Shown piece by piece: positions 35,025-43,563 of a DNA stretch of 64,000 nucleotides. Numbering within the stretch: the first letter of the stretch is position 1; every line of letters starts with the position of its first letter. The notes beneath the pieces are model-generated. The model worked only from the letters and a program-made list of their open reading frames with translations, was not told the DNA's origin and ran no database searches. This DNA is from Candidatus Neomicrothrix sp. UBA814 (GTDB lineage: Bacteria; Actinomycetota; Acidimicrobiia; Acidimicrobiales; Poriferisodalaceae), in contig DBIA01000021.1 in assembly GCA_002296525.1 (NCBI GenBank), forward strand, positions 1-64,000. Direction: 5' to 3'. The position numbers were made by a program, and so were the translations under genes.

Positions 35025-35030
35025 TATGAT
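35025..35030 (+). promoter_or_regulatory. Predicted -10 of P450 gene
   Basis: TATGAT matches the -10 consensus at five of six positions, 40 bp before the P450 ATG; the inverted repeat fills the -35/spacer region. Confidence 0.4.
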
Positions 35031-35069
35031 CTACAAGATCCCGTTCGCATCTCACCTCAACTTGGCATT

Positions 35070-36275
35070 ATGAACAAACCAACGCACCGTCCCCCTGTCG
35101 CAGACTGGCACTCAGACTTAGATCACTTCGACCCGGAGTTCATTTCAGATCCGTATCCAATTTATGAAGAGCTACGCGATCAGTGTCCTGTCGCTCACAG
35201 CGATCGATACGGAGGTATGACTTGGTTGACCAAAGCGAGTGACGTTTCAGCAGCAGCGAACGACACAGAGGTTTTCAGTAGTCGACGAACCATCATTAGC
35301 GAAATATCCACAGATAGACGCGGCTTGATTTTGCCTCCCATCAATATCGATCCCCCCGATCACACCGATTATCGCCGCCTATTGCTACCGTTTTTCACTC
35401 CCAAGGCGACGGCTGATTGGGAACCCACGATCAGGGAAATCTGTTCAGGCTTACTCGACGGTCTGCAAGGGAAAACAGAATTTGACGCCGCCACTGAATA
35501 CGCACAAGAAATTCCTGGCGATGTAACCGCTCGGATGTTGGGCGTTCCCTTGGAAGATGCGCCACAGTTTCGAGCTTGGTTACATGATCTCCTAGAAGTC
35601 GGACCCACCCAACCGACAGTGGCAAGGGAAACAACAAACGAGATGATGGACTATCTCCTTGCATTGACCGCAGAGCGCCGGACAGACAACAAGGACGGCG
35701 ACATGGTCCGGTACCTCTTGGATCAACGGATAGAAGGAGCGGAACTCAGCGACGACGAAATCGCTCGAACACTCTTTCTGCTTCTGATTGCAGGAGTCGA
35801 CACAACATGGTCGGCCCTCGGATTTTCGTTACTGCATCTTGCGACTCACCCCGAAGACCGGCGCCGAATTGCCGAAAACAAGTCGCTTATTCCCACGGCG
35901 GTTGAAGAGTTTCTGAGGGCCTATTCGCCGGTCTTCATTGCGCGAGTAACCGAAGAAGACACCGAGGTTTCAGGTTGTCCTGTGAGCGCCGGTGAGTGGG
36001 CCGTGCTGGCTTTTCCATCTGCAAACCGAGACCCTGATCTGTTCGACCGACCTGACGAAGTACTCATCGACAGAGAAGAAAATCGGCATTCTGCATTTGG
36101 TTTGGGAGTTCACAGGTGTCTGGGTTCCAATCTCGCGAGGCTAGAAATGCAGATTGCTTTGGAGATGTGGGTACAACAGTTCCCCAATTTCGAACTGACG
36201 GACGAAAGTGCAGTCACTTATAGCGGAGGGCACGTGCGAGGGCCCCGTTCTGTACCAATTCGGATCACAGATTAA
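35070..36275 (+). CDS. Cytochrome P450 (soluble bacterial type)
   Basis: 401 aa heme monooxygenase. I-helix AGVDTT (241-246), ExxR as EFLR (280-283) and heme Cys350 in FGLGVHRCLG are intact; no membrane anchor. It is a close paralogue of the P450 at 54 kb (shared VEEFLRAYSP, DREENRH, HVRGPRSVP-type end), so both probably belong to one CYP family acting on related hydrophobic substrates. No ferredoxin or ferredoxin reductase is encoded in the window. Its last 11 bp overlap the convergent MFS gene. Confidence 0.94.
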   Translation: MNKPTHRPPVADWHSDLDHFDPEFISDPYPIYEELRDQCPVAHSDRYGGMTWLTKASDVSAAANDTEVFSSRRTIISEISTDRRGLILPPINIDPPDHTDYRRLLLPFFTPKATADWEPTIREICSGLLDGLQGKTEFDAATEYAQEIPGDVTARMLGVPLEDAPQFRAWLHDLLEVGPTQPTVARETTNEMMDYLLALTAERRTDNKDGDMVRYLLDQRIEGAELSDDEIARTLFLLLIAGVDTTWSALGFSLLHLATHPEDRRRIAENKSLIPTAVEEFLRAYSPVFIARVTEEDTEVSGCPVSAGEWAVLAFPSANRDPDLFDRPDEVLIDREENRHSAFGLGVHRCLGSNLARLEMQIALEMWVQQFPNFELTDESAVTYSGGHVRGPRSVPIRITD

Positions 36276-37524
36276 GTTCTTCTGACTTTCGATTAGGAAC
36301 AAAGTCACCCGAAACAGTGGTGGCATAAAGCGCTACGACCAGGAAAGTTACTAAACCCATACCCACTATTGTTTGACGCAATCCGATGATCTCGGCCACT
36401 GCGCCTAGGGGCGCGGCAGCGATACCGAAGCCGGCCCACGCCAATTGCATCAGTGACTGAACTCGACCGTGGTGAGAGGGGTCAGAAATTGCCATCGAAC
36501 GGCTGCTCGTCAACACCATGAACCCGTTTGTGGCGAGTCCCAGAATCGCGATGATTACCAACGCCAAAAAATAATTTTGGGCTAATCCGAACAAGACAAC
36601 ACCAACGCCGAATGCGAGTCCGCAACAAATCATCAACCGAACCGACCCAGGGCCATCCGCTCTCGATGCGACAAAGGCCGTGATTAGCACCGCTCCGATC
36701 GCAGATGCTGTAGTCAAAAACCCAACGTGGCTTTCCGATAAACCCAATTCGCCTTCAACCAGGGCCGGTAGGAACGCTACGTAATTGAATCCAATCATGA
36801 TCGCTAAGGTGGTCGTCACGATGAGCCACTTCAATTGCTTTTCACTTTTCACGTAGCGAACCCCGTCCAAGATTTCAGTAACGGGATGCCCGCGAGTGGC
36901 TGCTTGGGGCTCAAGCTTGGGCAATCGCATAGTCAACAGCGTCGACACCACCGAAAATACCGCTGCCACCAAATACGCCCCACCGATGCCGAACACAGCT
37001 ACTCCGGCCAACACTCCGGCCGCCGCAGGTCCAAAGATTCGGGTGAGGCTCATCGACATCGATGTCAAACTGATCGCGTTTCCAAGTTGCTCATGACCCA
37101 CTAGCTCTGCTGCCGTTGTCACTCGCGCCGGGCCGATGAGCCCAAACATCGCACCTTGAGCCAAGCTCGCCACCATCAACATCCAAAATTGGGCGTTATT
37201 CGATACAGCCGCAAGGCCCATAGCAGCAGCAACTACCGCGATGGTTCCCTGACCGAAAACTAGCAGCGTGCGTTTCGCCCACCGGTCAGCAAGAACACCA
37301 CCAATAGGAGTACAGACCAGCAAACCCAATCCAAAAGAAAGATAGACAATGCCAAGTCCGCTTTCGCGTTCAGTTAGGTCCCAAGCCAACAACCCTCTCA
37401 ACAAGAACTGCATCTGCACACCCAAATATGAGAACGCTCCGCTCCACCAAAAGAGTCGAAAGGACGGAACCCTCAAAGAAGCAAAGGTTGCTGAACCATT
37501 TTTCTTGCTGCTCGGAAACGCCAC
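36265..37524 (-). CDS. MFS transporter (EntS/macrolide-efflux-like)
   Basis: 419 aa with about 12 hydrophobic segments; motif A between helices 2 and 3 reads GGVLADRWAKRTLL. The N-terminus FASLRVPSFRLFWWSGAFSYLG is typical of the DHA3/EntS group of drug or siderophore exporters. GTG start. Divergent from the thiolase gene and overlapping the P450 3' end; the cargo is unknown. Confidence 0.87.
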   Translation of the reverse strand: MAFPSSKKNGSATFASLRVPSFRLFWWSGAFSYLGVQMQFLLRGLLAWDLTERESGLGIVYLSFGLGLLVCTPIGGVLADRWAKRTLLVFGQGTIAVVAAAMGLAAVSNNAQFWMLMVASLAQGAMFGLIGPARVTTAAELVGHEQLGNAISLTSMSMSLTRIFGPAAAGVLAGVAVFGIGGAYLVAAVFSVVSTLLTMRLPKLEPQAATRGHPVTEILDGVRYVKSEKQLKWLIVTTTLAIMIGFNYVAFLPALVEGELGLSESHVGFLTTASAIGAVLITAFVASRADGPGSVRLMICCGLAFGVGVVLFGLAQNYFLALVIIAILGLATNGFMVLTSSRSMAISDPSHHGRVQSLMQLAWAGFGIAAAPLGAVAEIIGLRQTIVGMGLVTFLVVALYATTVSGDFVPNRKSEELNL

Positions 37525-37533
37525 TCAAGCAAA

Positions 37534-37554
37534 GTAGCGCTCCCAGTTCGCTAC
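37534..37554. promoter_or_regulatory. Inverted repeat in MFS-thiolase divergent promoter
   Basis: GTAGCG and CGCTAC, perfect 6-bp arms with a 9-bp spacer, begin 10 bp upstream of the MFS start. Candidate operator for the MFS gene and possibly the thiolase operon. Confidence 0.4.
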
Positions 37555-37632
37555 CGCTCGCAATGCCATCTACGATTCGCTAATGAGGTTCGGCATTTCC
37601 TGTCGAACATACGCCTATTTAGGAGTTGACCT

Positions 37633-38802
37633 ATGAGAGAAGCAGTCATTGTCGACGCAGTTCGAACACCCGGCGGCAAACGAAACGGCAAGCTGCAGGA
37701 TTGGCACGCAGTCGATCTAGCGGCACATGTGTTGAAAGCCATTGAGGAGAGGACGGGCATTGACCCTGCAATCGTTGATGACGTGATCATGGGTTGCGTC
37801 ATGCAGGTAGGCGAGCAATCTCTAAATATCGGTAGGAACGCTGTACTTGCTGCGGGCTGGCCAGAGTCAGTTCCAGCTACCACCGTTGACCGCCAGTGTG
37901 GCTCAAGTCAACAAGCCTTGCACTTTGCCGCCCAAGGCGTCATAGCAGGTGCCTACGATGTGGCCATCGCAGCCGGTGTTGAGGTAATGACCCGAACACC
38001 AATGGGGGCGAGCGTCGTAAAAGGTATGGGCTTCCCGTTCAGCGAGACGATGCAAAATCGTTACGAAGAAACGGGACTTCCTCCTCAGGGCATCGGCGCA
38101 GAAATGATCGCCGACGAGTACGGGTTTACCCGCGAAGACCTTGACGCATTCGGGGCCGAAAGCCAAAGGCGAGCCGCTGTCGCAACGGCAGAAGGTAGAT
38201 TCGAAAATGAAATCGTGCCTGTTCCTGTGGAAATCGACGGCACGACAGAGGTAATGACGGCCGACGAAGGAATTCGTGAAGGAACAACATCCGAGTCGCT
38301 TTCAAAGTTGAACCCCGCTTTTCGCGAGGATGGGAAAGTCACGGCCGGTAATTCAAGCCAAATCACTGATGGTGCTTCAGCAGTACTCGTCATGAGTGCC
38401 GAAAAGGCTGCCGAATTAGGCTTGCGTGCGCGAGCTCGGTTTCACAGTTTCGCTTTGGCGGGTGCTGATCCAGTAACCATGTTAAAAGGCCCAATTCCAG
38501 CGACTGAAAAGGTCATGGCTCGCTCGGGTCTAACTCTTGAAGACATCGACTTGTTTGAGGTGAATGAGGCTTTTGCTTCAGTCGTGTTGGCTTGGCAAAA
38601 AGAGCATGGCACAGACCTCAACAAGACAAATGTGAACGGTGGAGCTATTGCTTTGGGGCACCCACTCGGATGTTCAGGTACCAAGTTGATGGCAACGCTT
38701 TTGAACGAACTTGAACGCACCAACGGAAGGTACGGGCTTCAAACAATGTGCGAAGGCGGAGGCATGGCAAACGCAACGATCATCGAAAGGTTGGACGCGT
38801 AA
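37633..38802 (+). CDS. Acetyl-CoA acyltransferase (thiolase)
   Basis: 389 aa thiolase: nucleophile Cys89 in DRQCGSSQQAL, His in GGAIALGHPLGCSG, and the second active-site Cys in MCEGGGMANA. Degradative beta-ketothiolase of the steroid/branched-chain-acyl type is the best guess. AGGAG ribosome site seven bases before ATG. The stop overlaps the start of the SDR gene (TAATG), so the last two beta-oxidation activities are co-translated. Confidence 0.93.
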   Translation: MREAVIVDAVRTPGGKRNGKLQDWHAVDLAAHVLKAIEERTGIDPAIVDDVIMGCVMQVGEQSLNIGRNAVLAAGWPESVPATTVDRQCGSSQQALHFAAQGVIAGAYDVAIAAGVEVMTRTPMGASVVKGMGFPFSETMQNRYEETGLPPQGIGAEMIADEYGFTREDLDAFGAESQRRAAVATAEGRFENEIVPVPVEIDGTTEVMTADEGIREGTTSESLSKLNPAFREDGKVTAGNSSQITDGASAVLVMSAEKAAELGLRARARFHSFALAGADPVTMLKGPIPATEKVMARSGLTLEDIDLFEVNEAFASVVLAWQKEHGTDLNKTNVNGGAIALGHPLGCSGTKLMATLLNELERTNGRYGLQTMCEGGGMANATIIERLDA

Positions 38803-39581
38803 TGCCAAGAATGAACCTTGACTCGTCTTCATCGATAGTTACCGGTGGCGCGTCCGGTATTGGCGAAGCGGCTGCACGTCAGCTTGCCGACGCTGGGTCG
38901 CGAGTCGTTATCGCCGACCTGCAAGAAGACAAGGGGCAGTCTGTTGCCTCAGAACTAGGCGGTTTGTTCGTCAAATGTGACGTTTCAAATGTTGAAGATG
39001 CGCAGGCGGCAGTTGCTGCTGCCTCCGAAATGGGGCCCCTACGCGCGCTGGTTAATTCCGCTGGTCTCGGAAGAGCGGCACGAACGATCGACCGCAACAA
39101 CGTCCCTGCTGATCTCGGCCAATTCGAGTTTGTTGTGAAAGTCAATCTGATCGGCACTTACAACATGTTGGCTCAAGCTGCATCGGCGATGGCGCAAACC
39201 GAACCAGTGGACGAGGACGGCTCGCGAGGGGCGATAGTAAACATGGCTTCCGCTGCTGCGTTCGATGGTCAAATTGGACAAGCTGCCTATTCCGCGTCGA
39301 AAGGCGGAGTTGTAGGAATGACTTTGCCAATCGCCCGTGATCTATCCGCAACGGGTATTCGAGTGAACACTATTGCTCCCGGACTAATTGATACTCCGAT
39401 CTACGGTGAGGGTGAACAGTCAGATCAGTTCAAGGCGCACCTCGGTGAAAGCGTTCTTTTCCCGAAGCGCCTGGGCTACGGAGAAGAACTCGCTTTTATG
39501 GTGATGGAGTGCATTACAAACCCCTACATGAACGGAGAAACTATTCGATGCGATGGAGGCATACGGATGCCTCCGCGCTGA
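38802..39581 (+). CDS. SDR-family 3-hydroxyacyl-CoA dehydrogenase (HSD10-like)
   Basis: 259 aa NAD-dependent short-chain dehydrogenase. TGGASGIG nucleotide motif, VNMASAAAFDGQIGQ active-site Ser region and YSASKGG with catalytic Tyr/Lys. Features such as NLIGTYNMLAQAA and APGLIDTPIYG resemble 17-beta-HSD type 10/2-methyl-3-hydroxybutyryl-CoA dehydrogenase. ATG overlaps the thiolase stop; an upstream in-frame ATG at 38748 lies inside the thiolase gene and is not used. Confidence 0.9.
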   Translation: MPRMNLDSSSSIVTGGASGIGEAAARQLADAGSRVVIADLQEDKGQSVASELGGLFVKCDVSNVEDAQAAVAAASEMGPLRALVNSAGLGRAARTIDRNNVPADLGQFEFVVKVNLIGTYNMLAQAASAMAQTEPVDEDGSRGAIVNMASAAAFDGQIGQAAYSASKGGVVGMTLPIARDLSATGIRVNTIAPGLIDTPIYGEGEQSDQFKAHLGESVLFPKRLGYGEELAFMVMECITNPYMNGETIRCDGGIRMPPR

Positions 39582-39617
39582 GGATCGCGCTCCTGAATCA
39601 CCTCTGAATCAAACTCT

Positions 39618-40397
39618 CTAGGTAAGAGATTTGGCAAACCGCGCCACAATGTCATTGAAATCGGCAGGGTGTTCCTGGTTGGCCAAATGACCCGCGCCCT
39701 TAACGTATGCGAGGGTTGATCCCTTGATCCCTTCGGCCAACTCTTGAGACAGCTTTGGCGGGGTAACCCTGTCTTCATCACCACAGACCACCAAAGTGGG
39801 AACAACAATTGAAGCCAAGGAATCCCGGTGGTCAGTTTCAGCCATTGAATTACAAGCCCATTGGTATGAAGGCATCCGAACGGAATCCGCGAATAGACGT
39901 TCAACTTCGTCAATGACCTGCTTGGGAGCGGCCTCAGCCACCAAAAGCGGTGATCTCTGGCGAGCGAACTCCGCAGCACCGAGTTCGCTTAGGGCCCCTG
40001 CTCGACTGCGCATAGCCTCCGCCTGTTTCGAGTTAGTGCCGGACCCAACGCTGGAGTCGGCCAATATAAGTGCCGAAACCAGCTTGGGGTGGCGAATAGC
40101 CAACCGTGTCGCTGTAACGCCACCCCAGGAAACACCAAGAATTACGGCTCGTTCATATCCTAAAGAAATGATCAGGTCAGCAGCCGCGTCAGCCCAGCCA
40201 TCAATTCCTTGTTCACTCGTTGGGTCCGCAGAATAGCGATACCCCGGCGCATCCCAGGCCACAAGTCGATAGCCCAAGTCGTCTGCTAGATCCCGTTGAG
40301 GGAGAAAGGCGTCAGCACATGACCCGATGCCATGCATACAGAAGAGCAACTCCTCGCGGTCTTGTCCATGTGACCAATAAAACGGTGTTTCTCTCAT
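39618..40397 (-). CDS. Alpha/beta hydrolase
   Basis: 259 aa. Nucleophile elbow GVSWGG, oxyanion HGIG region (MHGIGSCADAF), acid in CGDEDRVTPP and His in KGAGHLANQEHP make a complete triad. Cytosolic. It is 35 bp after the SMP-30 lactonase gene and is probably the third gene of the BVMO-lactonase transcript; it might hydrolyse the ester or lactone made by the BVMO or a later intermediate. Confidence 0.88.
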   Translation of the reverse strand: MRETPFYWSHGQDREELLFCMHGIGSCADAFLPQRDLADDLGYRLVAWDAPGYRYSADPTSEQGIDGWADAAADLIISLGYERAVILGVSWGGVTATRLAIRHPKLVSALILADSSVGSGTNSKQAEAMRSRAGALSELGAAEFARQRSPLLVAEAAPKQVIDEVERLFADSVRMPSYQWACNSMAETDHRDSLASIVVPTLVVCGDEDRVTPPKLSQELAEGIKGSTLAYVKGAGHLANQEHPADFNDIVARFAKSLT

Positions 40398-40432
40398 CAG
40401 TTCGTCTCTAACAGTCCGAAGTTCTGTCTAAT

Positions 40433-41254
40433 TTAAATTGTGGCCTGAGGAACCGGTAGACCTGAAACATCGACTGTTATTCGGTATACGCAACCACCGC
40501 GCGATGTCTCACCCCCCGTCACCACGTACAAATCCTTTAGATCTGCTCCTCCGAAGCACACGCTAGTAACCATCGGGTCAGGAATCGCAACGTGCATGTC
40601 TTCTGTGCCATCTGGCGCGTAACGCTGAACCTTGCCACCACTAGGTTGCGCAACCCATATCCCGCCTTCGACGTCTACAGCAAGACCGTCGGTCGCGTTC
40701 ACACGATCTTCGACAAAGACTCTCTTATTGGAAACGACGTCCCCATCTACATCTGATACCCAAACTCTCCCAGGGACACTGTCAGCATGGTATAAAAGCG
40801 ATCCGTCTGGGGAGAAACCAATACCGTTTGTGAGCAAAACTCCGTCATAAAGCTCAGTGGCGTCGCCATTTGGGCCTAGACGCCAAAGCTCTCCACCCGG
40901 ATTTTCTGCGCCTTCTTCAAATGGATCAATTTTTAGTGATCCAACGTATATTCGGCCCAGAGAATCAGTGTGTAGGTCGTTAAAACCTGGAAACCCCGGG
41001 TCGAACAGAACTCTTATTTCTCCATCGCGGACGTGCTGAATATTGCGTCCACCCACGACAAGACCTCCGTCGCGGTGAAATACCATTCCACCGACACCTC
41101 GACGTTTAGGAATTATGGTCTCGATTTCACCATCAGGTGTACGTCGATACACCCCTCCATTAGGTACATCGGAAAAATACAGGCGGTCTTCTTCATCCAC
41201 TCTGGGTGCTTCAATTAGTCCCCAGCCCTCAGTCAATAGTTCAAGTGCACTCAC
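40433..41254 (-). CDS. SMP-30/gluconolactonase-family lactonase
   Basis: 273 aa six-bladed beta-propeller with one divalent metal. Metal-ligand candidates: Glu in GLIEAPRV, Asn in LLTNGIGFSPDG and Asp in YHADSVPG plus NATDGLAVD. Opens a lactone ring. The open frame extends upstream into the BVMO gene, but GTG 41254 overlaps the BVMO stop as GTGA and gives SALELLTEGWGLIEAPRV, the family start. The coupling strongly suggests that this enzyme hydrolyses the BVMO product. Confidence 0.9.
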   Translation of the reverse strand: MSALELLTEGWGLIEAPRVDEEDRLYFSDVPNGGVYRRTPDGEIETIIPKRRGVGGMVFHRDGGLVVGGRNIQHVRDGEIRVLFDPGFPGFNDLHTDSLGRIYVGSLKIDPFEEGAENPGGELWRLGPNGDATELYDGVLLTNGIGFSPDGSLLYHADSVPGRVWVSDVDGDVVSNKRVFVEDRVNATDGLAVDVEGGIWVAQPSGGKVQRYAPDGTEDMHVAIPDPMVTSVCFGGADLKDLYVVTGGETSRGGCVYRITVDVSGLPVPQATI

Positions 41255-42894
41255 TGAATCACAAATCCTTCGTAGTCGTTCGCAGCTACCTCTTCGCACC
41301 GACGCACGTAACCGGGGAATCCGAGCAGGGGCATAAACACGCGAGTTTTTCCAGGCACGTTTGCCCCTAAGTACCACGAATTACAGCTTGGGAATAGAGT
41401 TCTGTCCGCCTTCGCGTTGACATGATTGACCCACTCCTCTTCGGAGCTGATCTCAGCCTCGATTGTTGAGGCGTCCCTGCTATCAAGCCATTCAATACAG
41501 TCGCTAATCCATTCAACATGTTGTTCTATCGAGATGATCATATTGGTTAAGACTGAAGGGCTTCCCGGACCGGAAATAGTGAACATATTCGGAAAACCCG
41601 GAACAGTAAGCCCAAGATAAGTTCGCGGACCAGCCGACCACTTCTCTTGTATGGTGAGCCCGTCTCTACCAATAATCTCGATGCGCATTATCGACCCGGT
41701 CATCGCATCGAAGCCCGTCGCGAAAATCAGAACATCAAGTTCAAATTCGGCGGTTTGAGTCGACAGCCCATTTGCGGTTATTTTCTCGATCCGGTCACCA
41801 CTCACGTCGACGAGCCTGACATTGGAACGATTAAAGGTTTCAAAGTAATCGGTGTCGATTACTAGTCGTTTGCAACCGATGATGTGTTGAGGGGTGAGTT
41901 TGGCTGCTACCGCTGGATCCTTGACGATCTCCGAAATTTTTTGACGAACGAAATCTTGCGCATAGACGTTCGCTGACTCATCTACTAGCACATCGTTGAA
42001 CGAGCTCATGAATAACGTTCCCCCGCGCTCCCATGCGTCTTCAAACCGGCGCTCTCGCTCAGCATCTGAAACATCATGAATTGAGTCACTGAACTTTGGG
42101 ATTTCTGCTCCTAATGCTTGAGGCATCGCAAAGTTCGCATCACGGAAATCTGAATACCGACTCTTGATATCCGCTTGTTTATTCGGGTCCAGAGGGGCGT
42201 TTCGAGCAGGGATCGTGTATTGAGCGGTTCTTTGAAACACGATCAACTCATCGCATTCTTCGGCAAGTACCGGTATCGCTTGCACGGCGGAAGACCCCGT
42301 TCCGACGATGCCCACCCGTTTGCCCTTTAAGACAACGCCTTCTTTTGGCCACTGACCGGTGTGGATTGTTGTACCACCAAAATTTTCAAGGCCGTCAAAT
42401 TCAGGTAGGGACGTTGAAGACAAACATCCGGTAGCCATAACAAAGAATCGACAAATAGTGGTTTGTCCATCACTAGTGAGGACACTCCACACGTTGTCAC
42501 CTTCATCAAACTTTGCAGCCTCGACTCGAGTTTCAAATTGAATGCTGTCTCGCAAGCTAAAGCGATCCGCGACGTGATTGGCATACGCGAGTATTTCCGG
42601 CTGACTTGAGTACCGTTCCGTCCATTCCCATTCTTGCTGTAGCTCTTCATCAAAGCTGTAGCTGTATTCCAGACTTTCAACGTCGCATCGTGCACCTGGG
42701 TATCTGTTCCAATACCACGTTCCACCAACTCCAGTACCTGCCTCAAACGCCCTGGCGCTATAACCAAGAGAGCGGAGTCGGTGCAACATATACATGCCAG
42801 CGAAACCCGCACCGACCACCACTACATCAACGTCGCACCGCGTTGTGCTCTTTAACCTGGAATCTGAGCTTGTTGTGTCCGAATGATCGACCAT
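41251..42894 (-). CDS. Baeyer-Villiger monooxygenase (cyclohexanone-monooxygenase-like)
   Basis: 547 aa FAD/NADPH enzyme. FAD motif VGAGFAGMYM, GVGGTWYWNRYPGARCD, the exact BVMO fingerprint FGGTTIHTGQWP, second Rossmann GTGSSA and ATGFDAMTG. This is the CHMO/CPMO group that turns cyclic ketones into lactones. ATG 42894 is chosen; GTG 42912 adds six residues. First gene of the BVMO-SMP30-hydrolase transcript, each tightly spaced. Confidence 0.94.
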   Translation of the reverse strand: MVDHSDTTSSDSRLKSTTRCDVDVVVVGAGFAGMYMLHRLRSLGYSARAFEAGTGVGGTWYWNRYPGARCDVESLEYSYSFDEELQQEWEWTERYSSQPEILAYANHVADRFSLRDSIQFETRVEAAKFDEGDNVWSVLTSDGQTTICRFFVMATGCLSSTSLPEFDGLENFGGTTIHTGQWPKEGVVLKGKRVGIVGTGSSAVQAIPVLAEECDELIVFQRTAQYTIPARNAPLDPNKQADIKSRYSDFRDANFAMPQALGAEIPKFSDSIHDVSDAERERRFEDAWERGGTLFMSSFNDVLVDESANVYAQDFVRQKISEIVKDPAVAAKLTPQHIIGCKRLVIDTDYFETFNRSNVRLVDVSGDRIEKITANGLSTQTAEFELDVLIFATGFDAMTGSIMRIEIIGRDGLTIQEKWSAGPRTYLGLTVPGFPNMFTISGPGSPSVLTNMIISIEQHVEWISDCIEWLDSRDASTIEAEISSEEEWVNHVNAKADRTLFPSCNSWYLGANVPGKTRVFMPLLGFPGYVRRCEEVAANDYEGFVIQ

Positions 42895-42921
42895 GACTAC
42901 CAGCCTATTCACCTTGGGCAG

Positions 42922-43563
42922 CTAGAGCCCGATTGTCAGTGGTCGATCAAGTCTTTCGAAGAGATCGATCAACATACGCAGAGTCAGTCCCCAAATAACT
43001 CGATTTCCCTCGACTGCAATACCAGGCCACAAATCAGCGCCCAGCGCGGGGTATGGATATTGGATATATCGCGCATCGTCCAACAAGTCGGTAACCGGAA
43101 CCCATACCGCTGCAGCAACTTCATGATTGGGAGTAACAACAGGCCGTTCGCCTTCGAGCCAAAAAAGGTGCGGGGTCACTCTCAACCGTTGACGCGTTCC
43201 GCGGGGACCTCCCTCAAGGTCGGATAGTCGACCAAGTAACTGTGATTCAGACAGATCTAAATCCAGCTCTTCCTTTGTTTCCCTAACTGCAGTAGCAAGG
43301 CTGTGCTCATCAGACGCCGCTGTACGCCCGCCAGGAAACGCCATTTGGCCTGACCACGGATCGCCCTCCTTAGAGGACCGTTCGATAAACAACATCTCTG
43401 CCCCTGAAAGACCGGTCCGAATAACAGCTGCGACTGCGGCTGATGGGCCGTCAGCTGGTGGGGCAACACCTGGCGTAAGTGCCCGTTCCATTACCTCAGG
43501 AGAGAAAATGTCATCCACGATGAATGACTCTACGCAGGCATCTAGGGTCAAAGTATGAGCCAT
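42922..43563 (-). CDS. NUDIX hydrolase, CoA pyrophosphatase type (NudL-like)
   Basis: 213 aa. WSGQMAFPGGR followed by RETKEEL is the Nudix box of coenzyme-A diphosphatases, with Asp/Glu spacing like E. coli NudL. It hydrolyses CoA or acyl-CoA to 3',5'-ADP and phosphopantetheine derivatives, fitting a neighbourhood rich in acyl-CoA enzymes. The ATG at 43563 overlaps the divergent acyl-CoA dehydrogenase start by 9 bp, so GTG 43518 or ATG 43491 may be the real start. Confidence 0.87.
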   Translation of the reverse strand: MAHTLTLDACVESFIVDDIFSPEVMERALTPGVAPPADGPSAAVAAVIRTGLSGAEMLFIERSSKEGDPWSGQMAFPGGRTAASDEHSLATAVRETKEELDLDLSESQLLGRLSDLEGGPRGTRQRLRVTPHLFWLEGERPVVTPNHEVAAAVWVPVTDLLDDARYIQYPYPALGADLWPGIAVEGNRVIWGLTLRMLIDLFERLDRPLTIGL

